Shown here: positions 45,367 through 54,897 of the stretch, piece after piece
Position numbering within the stretch: the first letter of the stretch is position 1
How the letters are laid out: the number at the start of each line of letters is the position of its first letter
Source of the DNA: Bacteroidota bacterium
GTDB lineage: Bacteria > Bacteroidota > Bacteroidia > B-17B0 > Aurantibacillaceae
DNA length: 64,000 nt
NCBI GenBank assembly: GCA_030692515.1
Contig: JAUXZS010000028.1
Span: 1 to 64,000, forward strand
Direction of reading: 5' to 3'
Translations under genes and position numbers: made by a program
The notes under the pieces: generated by a model
Database searches by the model: none
What the model was told of the DNA's origin: nothing
Seen by the model: the letters and a program-made list of their open reading frames with translations, nothing else

Positions 45367-47235
45367 ATGCAGTTACTAGAAAAACACTTTAATAATTTTT
45401 TTTGGTTACTGAGTTCCGTTATTTTTGTCATTATTTCACTTCGAGCTTTTTTTATTCCTTTTAGTCATGATGAAGCAGCCACATTTTTCTTTTACGTTCA
45501 AAGCGACAATTATTTGCCTTATAGCGCCCACGTTTATACAAATAACCATGTTTTAAACAGTGCCTTAACAAATATATTTTATCACGTTTTAGGCTCTCAT
45601 CGTTTTGTTCTAAGAATTCCAAATCTTTTGGCATTTTTAGTGATGTGTTTTGGTGTTTTTAAATTGTTTAAACATTTAAATATTATTTCTTCTAAATTAA
45701 TTTTAATTTCTTTTTTGATATTGACGTTTAATTTTCTCGATTTCTTTGAAGTATGTCGTGGTTATGGACTTTCTTTCGGTTTTATGACTTTGGGTCTTTC
45801 TTATTTAGTCGACTATTTTTCATCCAAAAAAATTAAACATCTCGTTTTGTTTTCGCTATGCTGGCAATTAGCACTTGCTGCAAATCTAATACTGGTGGTA
45901 ATTTTAAGTGCTTTACTTTTTTTCATCTTTATTTTTCAAATTCGCGAAAAACTATTTTTTAATATTAAAAATATAATTCTTCAAATCGTAAACATTTCAA
46001 TTCTTATTTTTTGGGTTAAGTTTTCTTTTTTTTATAAGGAACAAGGAATGCTTGATTATGGTGTGGGCGATAATTACTGGAACGTTACATTTAAAACATT
46101 AATTTTAATTTTATTCGGAAACGACTATTTAGGGATACAAATAGTTTCTTTAATCTTATTCGCAGTAATAATCATTTCATCATCTTATTATTTTTTTCAA
46201 AAACCTTTTTCTGTATTTACTATTTTTAATAAAACGTTATTTTTTCCTGTAATTTTAATCACCTGCATCATTGCTTTTTATTTACAGAAAATAATATTGG
46301 ATGTTAATTTTCCTGAAGATAGAACCGGTCTGTTTTTCTATTTATTTTTTGTTTTAAGTCTTGCTTTCTTAATAGATAAATTCTCTAAATCTATTGCCAT
46401 AATTGTGGCAGCTGGTGTTTTAATTCCTTCTTGTTTTCATTTCATCAACAAGCTTAATTTTAGCAATTATACTTCGTTATATTATCATACTATGCCAAAA
46501 GCTTTGTTTGATACATTAACCGAAGAATATAAAAAAACTGACCAAATTTTTACGATTGGTGGTCACCGTGTGCGTGAATTAAATTATGCATTTTTAAATT
46601 ACAGAGGAGGTTCTGTTTTAAATCACATGGATGTATCTGAACAAATGGTGATGAATTGCGATTATTATTTTGCTATGAAACGCGAAAAACCTTACTATAA
46701 TTATTTTTATGATGAAATAGGTTATGATACAGAGTGGGATAGGGTATTATTAAAACGTAAGGAAAAAATAAAAAAAGAAGAGTTATTTACAATTAGTCAT
46801 TTACCAAAAATATATACCGGTAATCAAGAATATTTTGAGTTTTTGCGTTTTGGCGATACCCTCTCAAGCTCTGGTAATTGCCTTGAGGCAGAAGTCGCTA
46901 TTCATTTTAATAAGACTCCAACTCCATTTAATGCTTTTTTAGTTTTTAGTATTGATAATAATGAAAATGAAATGGTCTATTTTAAACGTGTACCTTTAAA
47001 TTGGTTAGCAGATGATTTAAGTGGAGAAACAAAACATTTTAAAATAACAACCGGCATTGTTCCTCAAAAAGGTTTAACAGGAGTTGTTTTTTTATGGAAC
47101 ATTGATAAACAGGAAGTAGATTTTACATTAAATAACTTAAAAATAAATGAACTAAAGGGTAAAGGCGTTAATTTTACAATTCCGAAAAACTTTTATCCTT
47201 TAATAGAAACAATCACTAAAAAATCTCTTTTATAA
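45367..47235 (+). CDS. ArnT/PMT-like multi-pass membrane glycosyltransferase
   Basis: 622 residues from ATG 45367; an earlier TTG reading would start inside the previous gene. About ten to eleven membrane helices precede a ~180-residue soluble C-terminal region. The first periplasmic loop carries the FSHDEAATFFF motif with the catalytic-type Asp-Glu of GT-C enzymes (GT39/GT83 type), and NNHVLNSALTNIFYH follows. These enzymes use a polyprenyl-phosphate sugar to glycosylate lipids or proteins in the periplasm. The gene follows the HD-CoaD stop by 4 bases and precedes the M16 partner by one. Confidence 0.8.
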   Translation: MQLLEKHFNNFFWLLSSVIFVIISLRAFFIPFSHDEAATFFFYVQSDNYLPYSAHVYTNNHVLNSALTNIFYHVLGSHRFVLRIPNLLAFLVMCFGVFKLFKHLNIISSKLILISFLILTFNFLDFFEVCRGYGLSFGFMTLGLSYLVDYFSSKKIKHLVLFSLCWQLALAANLILVVILSALLFFIFIFQIREKLFFNIKNIILQIVNISILIFWVKFSFFYKEQGMLDYGVGDNYWNVTFKTLILILFGNDYLGIQIVSLILFAVIIISSSYYFFQKPFSVFTIFNKTLFFPVILITCIIAFYLQKIILDVNFPEDRTGLFFYLFFVLSLAFLIDKFSKSIAIIVAAGVLIPSCFHFINKLNFSNYTSLYYHTMPKALFDTLTEEYKKTDQIFTIGGHRVRELNYAFLNYRGGSVLNHMDVSEQMVMNCDYYFAMKREKPYYNYFYDEIGYDTEWDRVLLKRKEKIKKEELFTISHLPKIYTGNQEYFEFLRFGDTLSSSGNCLEAEVAIHFNKTPTPFNAFLVFSIDNNENEMVYFKRVPLNWLADDLSGETKHFKITTGIVPQKGLTGVVFLWNIDKQEVDFTLNNLKINELKGKGVNFTIPKNFYPLIETITKKSLL

Positions 47236-47236
47236 T

Positions 47237-48520
47237 ATGATAAATAGACTACAAGCTCCAGCCTTTAAAACCATTGATAAGATAAATATCATGAGAGCGA
47301 ATAAGGAAAAACTTAAGAATGGAATAGATTTTTATTCTATTAATGCAGGTAGCCAGGAAATAACAAAAATAGAATTTGTTTTTAAAGCAGGTATGTATTA
47401 TCAATCTGCTGCTTTAATTGCGTCAAATGCAAATACTTTAATTGAAAGCGGAACAAAATCATATACAGCTAATCAAATTAGTGATGGCATAGATTTTTTC
47501 GGGTCTTTTTTAGAATTAGAAGTTGGACAAGATTTTGCAACTGTTACATTATATTCTTTAAATAAATATTTAGATAAGAGTTTAAAATTTATTGAAGAAA
47601 TATTAAAATTCCCAACCTTTCCTGAAGATGAATTTAAAATTCATGTATCTAATAAAAAACAAAAACATCAAATAAATTCGCAAAAAGTTGATATTTTAGC
47701 TCGCAGAAAATTTTCTGAATTAATTTTCGGAAGTAATCACCCTTATGGGGTACAAGTTATTGATGGTGATTATGAGCGTGTAAATGTTAACGAAATAAAA
47801 ACATTTTTTAATAATCATTATCATTCCAATAACTGTACTATCATTGCTTCTGGTTGTTTGCCTAATAACATCACCGATACATTAAATGAGTTTTTTGGAA
47901 ATTCAGATTGGGGAAATAATAAAGCAATAATTGGTTCAGCTACCAATATAATTCAAACCACTAAACAAGCTAAACATTTTATTGAAAGACCAGATGCTAT
48001 TCAAACAGCTGTAAAAGTTGGAAGGTTGTTATTTAATAAAACACATCAAGATTATTTTAAATTCCAAGTGCTAAATACAATTTTAGGTGGGTATTTTGGC
48101 TCACGTTTAATGGCTAACATTAGAGAGGACAAAGGCTATACTTATGGTATAGGTAGTGGTCTGGCTTCATTTGTTAATGGTGGTTATTTTGCAATTTCTA
48201 CCGAAGTGGGCTCTGATGTTACTAAAGATACTTTAAAAGAAATTTATCATGAAATTGCTCTTTTAAGAAAAACACTTGTCTCCGAAAATGAACTAGAGGT
48301 AGTAAGAAATTATGTTTTAGGACATTTTTTAAGAAGTGTAGATGGTCCTTTTGCCTTAGCGGATAAATTAAAAGGTATTTGGGAATTTGGCTTAGATTAT
48401 ACTTATTTTGATAATTATTTTGCGGCTGTAAAATCGGTAACTCCAAAAGAATTACGCGACCTAGCAAATAAGTATTTAAATGAAGAGGACTTGATAGAAT
48501 GTGTAGTTGGAAAAATGTAA
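47237..48520 (+). CDS. M16 family peptidase, non-catalytic partner subunit
   Basis: 427 residues with the M16 fold. Where active members have H-x-x-E-H, this one reads SNANTLIESGTKS, so no zinc site is formed. The conserved R-x-x-x-x-x-Y motif near the end (NIREDKGYTYGIGSG, ~294-308) is kept; in paired M16B proteases this half binds substrate while the other subunit provides the zinc. Its partner is very likely the 43171 gene, four genes upstream in the same run. It starts one base after the glycosyltransferase stop. Confidence 0.9.
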   Translation: MINRLQAPAFKTIDKINIMRANKEKLKNGIDFYSINAGSQEITKIEFVFKAGMYYQSAALIASNANTLIESGTKSYTANQISDGIDFFGSFLELEVGQDFATVTLYSLNKYLDKSLKFIEEILKFPTFPEDEFKIHVSNKKQKHQINSQKVDILARRKFSELIFGSNHPYGVQVIDGDYERVNVNEIKTFFNNHYHSNNCTIIASGCLPNNITDTLNEFFGNSDWGNNKAIIGSATNIIQTTKQAKHFIERPDAIQTAVKVGRLLFNKTHQDYFKFQVLNTILGGYFGSRLMANIREDKGYTYGIGSGLASFVNGGYFAISTEVGSDVTKDTLKEIYHEIALLRKTLVSENELEVVRNYVLGHFLRSVDGPFALADKLKGIWEFGLDYTYFDNYFAAVKSVTPKELRDLANKYLNEEDLIECVVGKM

Positions 48521-48559
48521 TTTTTTATTCTTATTTTTGAACTTGATACAAAATACACT

Positions 48560-49543
48560 ATGAGATTAATTGAATTTAGAGAAGCACTTAGAGAAGCCAT
48601 GTCTGAAGAAATGAGACGTGATGAAAAAATATTTTTATTAGGTGAAGAGGTGGCTGAATACAACGGTGCCTATAAAGTTAGTAAAGGTATGTTAGCAGAG
48701 TTTGGCGAGAAAAGAGTTATTGATACGCCTATTGCCGAACTTGGTTTTACTGGTATTGCTGTAGGCGCTGCATCTAACGGCTTACGTCCAATAGTTGAGT
48801 TTATGACCTTCAACTTTAGTTTAGTTGCTATTGATCAAATAATTAACAGTGCCGCTAAAATGTATAGTATGAGCGGCGGACAATATAACGTACCAATTGT
48901 TTTCCGTGGCCCAACTGCAAGTGCGGGCATGTTGAGCTCTCAACATTCTCAAGCTTTTGAAAATTGGTTTGCTAATTGCCCAGGCTTAAAGGTGGTTGTG
49001 CCCAGCAATCCTTACGATGCTAAAGGTTTATTAAAAAGTGCTATTCGCGATAACGACCCCGTAATTTTTATGGAGAGTGAGCAAATGTATGGAGATAAAG
49101 GAGAAGTTCCAGAAGAAGAATATATTATACCAATTGGTGTTGCAGATATTAAGAGAGCGGGTACAGATGTTACAATAGTTTCTTTTGGAAAAATCATTAA
49201 AGTAGCGCTTGCTGCAGCTAAAGAGTTAGAAAACGAAGGAATTAGTGTTGAAATTATAGATTTAAGAACTGTTAGACCAATTGATTATGATACCGTTATT
49301 GAATCGGTTAAAAAAACAAACCGTTTAGTAATAGTTGAAGAGGCTTGGCCTTTGGCGAGTATTTCATCAGAAATTGCATTTAAAGTACAAAAAGATGCTT
49401 TCGATTATTTAGATGCACCAATTTTAAGAATTACAACTGCCGATACCCCATTACCTTATGCTCCAACATTAATTGAAGCAAGCTTACCAAATGTTGCAAA
49501 GGTTATTAAGTCAGTAAAAGAAGTTTTGTACGTAAATAAATAA
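48560..49543 (+). CDS. pdhB: Pyruvate dehydrogenase E1 component, beta subunit
   Basis: 327 residues with the whole transketolase-type Pyr and C-terminal domains: MRLIEFREALREAMSEEM, E-K-I-F-L-L-G-E-E-V-A-E-Y-N-G-A-Y-K-V-S-K, the ThDP-contact VDTPIAELGFTGIAVGAA near residue 55, and VEEAWPLASISSEIAF near 262. With the alpha subunit it decarboxylates pyruvate for acetyl-CoA. The alpha gene is not in the window, so it is encoded elsewhere, as is frequent in Bacteroidota. Could also be a branched-chain 2-oxoacid subunit, less likely. Confidence 0.9.
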   Translation: MRLIEFREALREAMSEEMRRDEKIFLLGEEVAEYNGAYKVSKGMLAEFGEKRVIDTPIAELGFTGIAVGAASNGLRPIVEFMTFNFSLVAIDQIINSAAKMYSMSGGQYNVPIVFRGPTASAGMLSSQHSQAFENWFANCPGLKVVVPSNPYDAKGLLKSAIRDNDPVIFMESEQMYGDKGEVPEEEYIIPIGVADIKRAGTDVTIVSFGKIIKVALAAAKELENEGISVEIIDLRTVRPIDYDTVIESVKKTNRLVIVEEAWPLASISSEIAFKVQKDAFDYLDAPILRITTADTPLPYAPTLIEASLPNVAKVIKSVKEVLYVNK

Positions 49544-49551
49544 GCATTCTT

Positions 49552-50136
49552 ATGCAATACCGTTTGCCAGTTGTTAAACCCTCAAACCCAAAATGGATTG
49601 AGACAGTGATGGCAAATTTTTCTTTCTTTTTACAGGATCATGCCGGTTGCGAGCGAAAAGCTTCGGCTTCTGCTATGAGTTTAGTTGCAAAATATCCAAA
49701 CAGAGTAGAAATAATTCCTGAGCTAATAGATACTGCTCTTGAAGAAATGGAACATTTTAGAGATGTGTATAAAGTAATGCAATCTCAAGGTCTGCAATTA
49801 ATTCATGAAATTACCGAAGATATTTATGTAAAAGAATTACTAAAACTTTGTAGAAACGGTAGAGAAGAACATTTTATGGACAGATTACTTTTGGTTTCTG
49901 TGATAGAGAATAGGGCAGCAGAACGATTTAAATTAATATATGAACATTTACCAGAAGGTGAGTTAAAAGTTTTCTATCATCAATTATGGGCCTGCGAAGC
50001 AAAGCATGGCGATATATTTGTGAAGATGGCCTTAAATTATTTTGACGAAGAATCAGTTTATAAAAGATTACACGAATTAAATAATGCCGAAGGCGAAATA
50101 TTAGATGCCATGCCAATTACCGGCAAGCTTCATTAA
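49552..50136 (+). CDS. miaE: MiaE-like tRNA hydroxylase (non-haem di-iron)
   Basis: 194 residues of the ferritin-like tRNA-(ms2io6A) hydroxylase family. Iron-ligand helices show E-E-M-E-H (EEMEHFRDVYKV, ~62-66), E-x-x-x-A-E-R (SVIENRAAERFKLI) and CEAKHGDIFVKMAL (~145-158), together with DHAGCERKASASAM. The enzyme hydroxylates the isopentenyl side chain at tRNA position 37. It lies 8 bases after pdhB and 3 bases before a glycosyltransferase, in a packed + strand run. Confidence 0.9.
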   Translation: MQYRLPVVKPSNPKWIETVMANFSFFLQDHAGCERKASASAMSLVAKYPNRVEIIPELIDTALEEMEHFRDVYKVMQSQGLQLIHEITEDIYVKELLKLCRNGREEHFMDRLLLVSVIENRAAERFKLIYEHLPEGELKVFYHQLWACEAKHGDIFVKMALNYFDEESVYKRLHELNNAEGEILDAMPITGKLH

Positions 50137-50139
50137 TAA

Positions 50140-51291
50140 ATGCGAATAGCTTTAATTACAGATGGAATTTGGCCTTATGTTTTAGGTGGTATGCAAAAGC
50201 ATTCTTATTATCTCTGTAAATATTTAGCACAAAAAAAAGTTTACGTAGATCTTTATCATTTTAATCAAAGTAATTACGATATTTCAAAACTCGAATTTTT
50301 TACTGAAGCGGAAAAAGCTTTTATAACATCAACTGTTATTGATTTCCCTAAAAGCCTACCATTTCCGGGTCATTATATTTACAATTCGTACAAACATTCA
50401 AAATTAATATTTAATAGTGTTAAGGAAAAATTGCCTTCTTACGATTTTATTTACTCCAAAGGTTTTACAGGATGGTACTTAATCAATCAAAAAAGTGAAA
50501 ATAAAATTAAATGTGCGCCAATTGGAGTTAAGTTTCATGGTTACGAAATGTTTCAAAAACCACCAAATTTTAAAATTAAATTACAGCACATTTTTTTATT
50601 AAGAAACCCGGTTAAATCAATTTCTAATAAAGCTGATGTTGTTTTTTCTTATGGTGGAAAAATTACAGAAATAATAAAATCTATAGGCGTCGCTTCAAAT
50701 AAAATTGTAGAATTACCTTCTGGTGTTGAACGGGATAGTGTTGTTGCAGACATAAAACCAGTAACTGATACAATAAAATTTTTATTTTTAGGTAGATATG
50801 AGCGTAGAAAAGGTATTGAGGAATTAATTATAGCAATTTCTGATGTTTTATTAATAGAACAAAAGCGTAAAGTTGAATTTCATTTTATTGGACCAATACC
50901 AAGCGATAAACATTTACAAAATAAATCTGTTATTTATCATGGAGAAATAAGAGATAAAGGTAAATTGAATGGTTTAATTAAAAATTGTGATGTGTTAATT
51001 TGTCCAAGTTGGAGTGAGGGCATGCCAAATGTTATTTTAGAAGCAATGGCAAATGGATTAACGGTTTTAGCTACAGATGTTGGTGCTGTTAATGTTTTGG
51101 TAAATAAAAACACAGGTTATTTAATTGATAATTCAAATTCAGTTGAAATAAAAAATTGTATCTTGCAAATAATTAATTCTTCAAAAGAAGAAATAAATAC
51201 AAAAAAACAAAATGCTTTAAATTCAATTAAAGAAAATTTTGTTTGGGAAAAATTAATCGAAATATTTTTAAAATTAATATCTAAAAATTAA
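50140..51291 (+). CDS. GT4 family glycosyltransferase
   Basis: 383 residues with GT-B fold: the N-terminal Rossmann start MRIALITDGIWPYVLGGMQK and the C-terminal donor site FLGRYERRKGIEELI, then CPSWSEGMPNVILEAMANG with the E-x7-E pair. The acceptor is not identifiable. Neighbours (MiaE-like, P460-like lipoprotein) give no clue. It probably builds a lipid- or polysaccharide-linked glycan on the cytoplasmic face of the membrane. Confidence 0.9.
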   Translation: MRIALITDGIWPYVLGGMQKHSYYLCKYLAQKKVYVDLYHFNQSNYDISKLEFFTEAEKAFITSTVIDFPKSLPFPGHYIYNSYKHSKLIFNSVKEKLPSYDFIYSKGFTGWYLINQKSENKIKCAPIGVKFHGYEMFQKPPNFKIKLQHIFLLRNPVKSISNKADVVFSYGGKITEIIKSIGVASNKIVELPSGVERDSVVADIKPVTDTIKFLFLGRYERRKGIEELIIAISDVLLIEQKRKVEFHFIGPIPSDKHLQNKSVIYHGEIRDKGKLNGLIKNCDVLICPSWSEGMPNVILEAMANGLTVLATDVGAVNVLVNKNTGYLIDNSNSVEIKNCILQIINSSKEEINTKKQNALNSIKENFVWEKLIEIFLKLISKN

Positions 51292-51294
51292 AAC

Positions 51295-51771
51295 ATGAAA
51301 ATTTCTTTTTTATTTATCTTTACATTGTTAGTTTTGCTTAGCTGTACAAAAAAAACTGGAAGAGATCCTCTTTTAGCTTATTCAGATTATGCAATGCTTG
51401 ATAGTATTAATGCCCCTGGTACAATTTATTACAAAAACAATCCAGCAATTCTTTCTCCTGCAGGTAATAGTCCACATGGTAATTTTCAATTGCGCTTTAA
51501 TGCAATTGGGTTTAATGCTTTAACTGATGGTGGCAAATTACCTGTTGGTGGTAAAATGCCAGATGGCTCGTTAGTTATTAAAGATATTTACGAGGGAAAT
51601 GCTCTTTCGCTTCATGCCTTTATGTATAAAAAATCTGGCGCTTGGATTTGGGGAGAAATTAGACCAAACCGTGAAGTGTATTATAGTGTTGATAAAAATC
51701 CATCTGTATGTACTGGCTGCCATTCTCAACCAGGAAATAGAGATTTGGTAACATCATTTTCTCTTCATTAA
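51295..51771 (+). CDS. P460-like haem-binding lipoprotein
   Basis: 158 residues. Lipoprotein signal with the lipobox LLSC (Cys at residue 17). The domain has the cytochrome P460 features KMPDGSLVIKDIYEG (~87) and a single c-type haem attachment motif C139-T-G-C142-H143 near the C-terminus. In P460 proteins such haems oxidise hydroxylamine or bind nitric oxide; for this protein only covalent haem attachment can be inferred. The gene starts three bases after the GT4 gene, but function is probably unrelated. Confidence 0.85.
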   Translation: MKISFLFIFTLLVLLSCTKKTGRDPLLAYSDYAMLDSINAPGTIYYKNNPAILSPAGNSPHGNFQLRFNAIGFNALTDGGKLPVGGKMPDGSLVIKDIYEGNALSLHAFMYKKSGAWIWGEIRPNREVYYSVDKNPSVCTGCHSQPGNRDLVTSFSLH

Positions 51772-51774
51772 AAT

Positions 51775-52812
51775 TTAATCAAGCCAATCTGCAATAAACA
51801 AATTAGTGTCTCTGGTATTACCATTATTTCTGTTTGAAGAAAAAATTAATTTTTTGCCGTTTGGTGAAAACATTGGGAAAGCATTAAACATACTTTGATT
51901 CGTAATTTGTTCTAAACCCGTTCCATCTTCATTTATCATAAATAATTGAAAATCGTAGCCTTTTTTGCTATGGTGATTGCTAGAGAAAATTATTTTTTTT
52001 CCGCTTGGGTGATAAAATGGTGCCCAGTTTGCTTTGCTTAAATGTGTTATTTGTTTTAAATCGCTTCCATCCACATTACAAGTGTATATTTCCATAGTGG
52101 TTGGCGCTACAAGGCCTTTTAATAATAGGTCTTTGTATTCTTTAACTTCTGCTTCTTCAGTTGGACGAGAAGCTCTAAAAACTAATTTTTTACCGTCTGG
52201 AGAAAAGAAAGCGCCACCATCATAACCTAAACCAAAAGTAATTTGTTTTTGATTTTTTCCATCAATGTCCATAGTCCATAATTCTAAATCGCCACTTCTA
52301 TCACTAGTAAAAACTATTTTGTCTCCTTTTGGAGATACTGTAGCTTCTGCATCATAACCATCTGTAGTAGTTAATTGTTTTGTGATATTACCTTTTAAAT
52401 CTGCAATAAAAATGTCAAATGAATTATAAACAGCCCATAAATATTTCCCTTTTATTTCTACCACCGGCGGACAATCATCAGCAACTTTATGAGTAGAAGC
52501 ATATAAAATGTGTTTGTTGTCTTTTAAGAAATAACTACAGGTGGTTCTTCCTTTACCTGTACTTATCATATTGGGTTTATAAGTTGAATCTTTGGCAGCT
52601 TTTTCAATATCTAAATTAAATATTTGATCACATTTTAAGCCCCATTTAGCATTGTTACTTTGAAAAGAAGCAAACTTACCGTTATAACTAAAGTAAGCCT
52701 CAGCATTATCACCGCCGTGCGTAAGCATTGTTAAATTCTTTAAATGGTTTTCGTCTTGAGAAAAGAAAGTATAAAAATTGAGAATTAAAACAATTAGAAA
52801 GTTAAATTTCAT
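51775..52812 (-). CDS. TolB-like PD40 beta-propeller protein
   Basis: 345 residues with a signal peptide (1-18, FYTFFS-Q). It contains about six PD40 blades, each with the pattern SPDGKKLVFRAS or FSPNGKKLIFSSNR and variants (TVSPKGDKIVFTSDRSGDLELW at 155-176). The last blade is complete. TolB-type propellers act in envelope protein interaction or peptide handling; stand-alone versions in Bacteroidota often accompany peptidases, but none is adjacent. It is convergent with the P460-like gene. Confidence 0.88.
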   Translation of the reverse strand: MKFNFLIVLILNFYTFFSQDENHLKNLTMLTHGGDNAEAYFSYNGKFASFQSNNAKWGLKCDQIFNLDIEKAAKDSTYKPNMISTGKGRTTCSYFLKDNKHILYASTHKVADDCPPVVEIKGKYLWAVYNSFDIFIADLKGNITKQLTTTDGYDAEATVSPKGDKIVFTSDRSGDLELWTMDIDGKNQKQITFGLGYDGGAFFSPDGKKLVFRASRPTEEAEVKEYKDLLLKGLVAPTTMEIYTCNVDGSDLKQITHLSKANWAPFYHPSGKKIIFSSNHHSKKGYDFQLFMINEDGTGLEQITNQSMFNAFPMFSPNGKKLIFSSNRNNGNTRDTNLFIADWLD

Positions 52813-52845
52813 ATATAAATAATTTGTTTTTTTTTGATGGAGAAA

Positions 52846-53553
52846 TTATTTTGCGAAACGCATTTGAATAACTCCTAAAAATGCTTCTTTAAAAATTTTT
52901 GTGCTCATTTTACTTTCACCTAAAATTCTATCTGTAAACACAATAGGAACTTCAACAATCTTAAAACCTTTTTTATATGCTCTGTATTTCATTTCAATTT
53001 GAAATGCATAACCCATAAAACGTATGGCATCAAGATCAATAGTTTCTAGCACTTTGCGTTTATAGCATTTAAAACCAGCTGTAGTATCTTTTATTGGAAT
53101 CCATAAAACAATACGAACATAAACAGAAGCGAAATAGCTCATTAAAATTCTTCCTAATGGCCAATTACTTATTTTACCTCCTTTACAATATCTCGAACCC
53201 ACTGCAACATCTGCACCGCTTTCACAAGTTTCTAAGAGTCGTACAAGGTCGTTTGGGTTATGGCTAAAATCACAATCCATTTCAAAAATATAATCATAAT
53301 CTCTAGCTAAGGCCCATTTAAAACCATGAATATATGCAGTACCTAATCCAAGTTTTCCTATTCGCTCTTCGATGTGTAATTTATTTGGAAATTGTTTTTG
53401 AAGTTCTTTAACTGTATTTGCAGTACCATCAGGAGAACCATCGTCAACTATTAGCAATTCAAAATTGCGTTGCAATGAGAAAACAGTGCGCACCATTTTT
53501 TCAATGTTTTCTATTTCATTGTATGTAGGAATTATGACTAAATTCTTGCCCAT
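52846..53553 (-). CDS. DPM1-like GT2 polyprenol-phosphate mannosyl/glycosyltransferase
   Basis: 235 residues from ATG 53553 (MGKNLVIIPTYNE); the upstream frame extension adds only hydrophobic residues without family match. GT2 features: LVIIPTYNEIENI, VDDGSPDGTA (D-D-x-S donor site), FEMDCDFSHNP (D-x-D), GSRYCKGG and the family's GYAFQIEMKYRAYKKG near 190. It transfers mannose or a related sugar from GDP-sugar to polyprenyl phosphate, which can feed GT-C enzymes such as the one at 45367 (inference). No C-terminal membrane domain is present. Confidence 0.9.
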   Translation of the reverse strand: MGKNLVIIPTYNEIENIEKMVRTVFSLQRNFELLIVDDGSPDGTANTVKELQKQFPNKLHIEERIGKLGLGTAYIHGFKWALARDYDYIFEMDCDFSHNPNDLVRLLETCESGADVAVGSRYCKGGKISNWPLGRILMSYFASVYVRIVLWIPIKDTTAGFKCYKRKVLETIDLDAIRFMGYAFQIEMKYRAYKKGFKIVEVPIVFTDRILGESKMSTKIFKEAFLGVIQMRFAK

Positions 53554-53655
53554 TAACGCCACTAATATAACTATAATGCTTTTAAGTAGTAACAAAAAAA
53601 AGTCAATTATATTGTTCTTTTAAATAATTTTGCAAATTGTAAGTGTTTCCTAAAA

Positions 53656-54780
53656 ATGCACTTCAAAAAATGTTTAACAATGCACTTTTTAAGAATTTAT
53701 AGAAAACATTTATTTCTGTTACTTTTAGTAATATGCTTCTTTAATTTTATTATTGCACAAAATGATTCTTTTAAAATAAAAAAACGTCGTACTATCTCAG
53801 GTTTTCCGGTATTATTTTATACTCCAGAAACTCGTTTTGGTTTTGGAGCCGCGGGTATTTGCACCTTTAATTTTAAAAAAGACAGCATCAACGCGCCGCG
53901 TTCAAGTTTTAGTTTGGTGTTTGCCTATACTCAAAACAAACAAATAATATTTAATTTACCCTATTTTCTATTCTTAAAAAATCGTGAGTATTTAGTTTAT
54001 GGTGAGATTGGTTATAATAAATATTTCTATAATTTTTATGGTGTTGGCAATAATCAAGCAAAAGATTATGTTGAAATATATGGGGTTGAATTTCCACGCT
54101 TAAGGGTTACTGGACTAAAAAAATTAGCAAAACATTTTTATGGTGGTTTAAGATATGCATTTGATAAATATACTTTGTCGGACTTAGATTCCACCGGCCA
54201 ATTAATAAAAAAAGATATTTTAGGGTCCAAAGGGGGAATAGTTTCAGGAGTTGGGGTTGTTGCGGTATATGATAACCGTGATTTTATTTTTTATCCTTCA
54301 AAAGGTGTTTATGGAGAAATTGTTGTTTATCGCGATGATAAAATGACAGGTAGCTCTTTTAATTATACAAGAATTGCTTTAGATATTGCAAAATATTTTA
54401 GTTACAAAGAAAATATTTTAGCTCTAAATCTATATTCTATTTATTCAGATTCTGACCTACCATTTTTTCAAATGGGAAATTTAGGTGGTTTAAAAAAAAT
54501 GCGAGGTTTTTATGAGGGTAGGTACCGTGATAACAATTTATTGGTTTTTCAAGTAGAATATAGAAGGCACTTGATTGGGTTGTTGGGCTTTACACTGTTT
54601 GGAGATGTTGGGCAAGTTGCCAACAGATATGATTCTTTTAACGACAAAAATTGGCGTTATACTTATGGTGGCGGATTAAGGTTAATGCTTGATAAAGCTC
54701 AAAAAATTAATTTAAGAATTGATGTTGCCGTTGGCGACAATAAAATTCTCCCTTATTTTACCATCGGAGAAGCGTTTTAG
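53656..54780 (+). CDS. Omp85/BamA-type (D15) outer-membrane beta-barrel without POTRA
   Basis: 374 residues. After a signal segment (about 15-35, LLLLVICFFNFIIA-Q) comes only a barrel: PVLFYTPETRFGFGAAGICTF, FYGVGNNQ, and VRDNRDFIFYPSKGV-like VYDNRDFIFYPSKGVYGEIV (~213), with FQVEYRRHLIGLLGFTLFGDVGQV near 300 and a final Phe typical of outer-membrane insertion. Patatin/Omp85-like barrels lacking POTRA domains are known in Bacteroidota (D15-type). Two ATGs (53656 and 53680) are possible; the first is used. Function is uncertain; a protein- or lipid-transport role is inferred. Confidence 0.85.
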   Translation: MHFKKCLTMHFLRIYRKHLFLLLLVICFFNFIIAQNDSFKIKKRRTISGFPVLFYTPETRFGFGAAGICTFNFKKDSINAPRSSFSLVFAYTQNKQIIFNLPYFLFLKNREYLVYGEIGYNKYFYNFYGVGNNQAKDYVEIYGVEFPRLRVTGLKKLAKHFYGGLRYAFDKYTLSDLDSTGQLIKKDILGSKGGIVSGVGVVAVYDNRDFIFYPSKGVYGEIVVYRDDKMTGSSFNYTRIALDIAKYFSYKENILALNLYSIYSDSDLPFFQMGNLGGLKKMRGFYEGRYRDNNLLVFQVEYRRHLIGLLGFTLFGDVGQVANRYDSFNDKNWRYTYGGGLRLMLDKAQKINLRIDVAVGDNKILPYFTIGEAF

Positions 54781-54897
54781 GCTTTCTTTTACGATTTTAA
54801 AAGACAATTTAGAGTGTTTTATCTATTTTTTGGATATTGTTATTAATCAATTTCAAAAGCCCTTTTTATTAATTGGCTTTATGCCTAATTTTACAAG

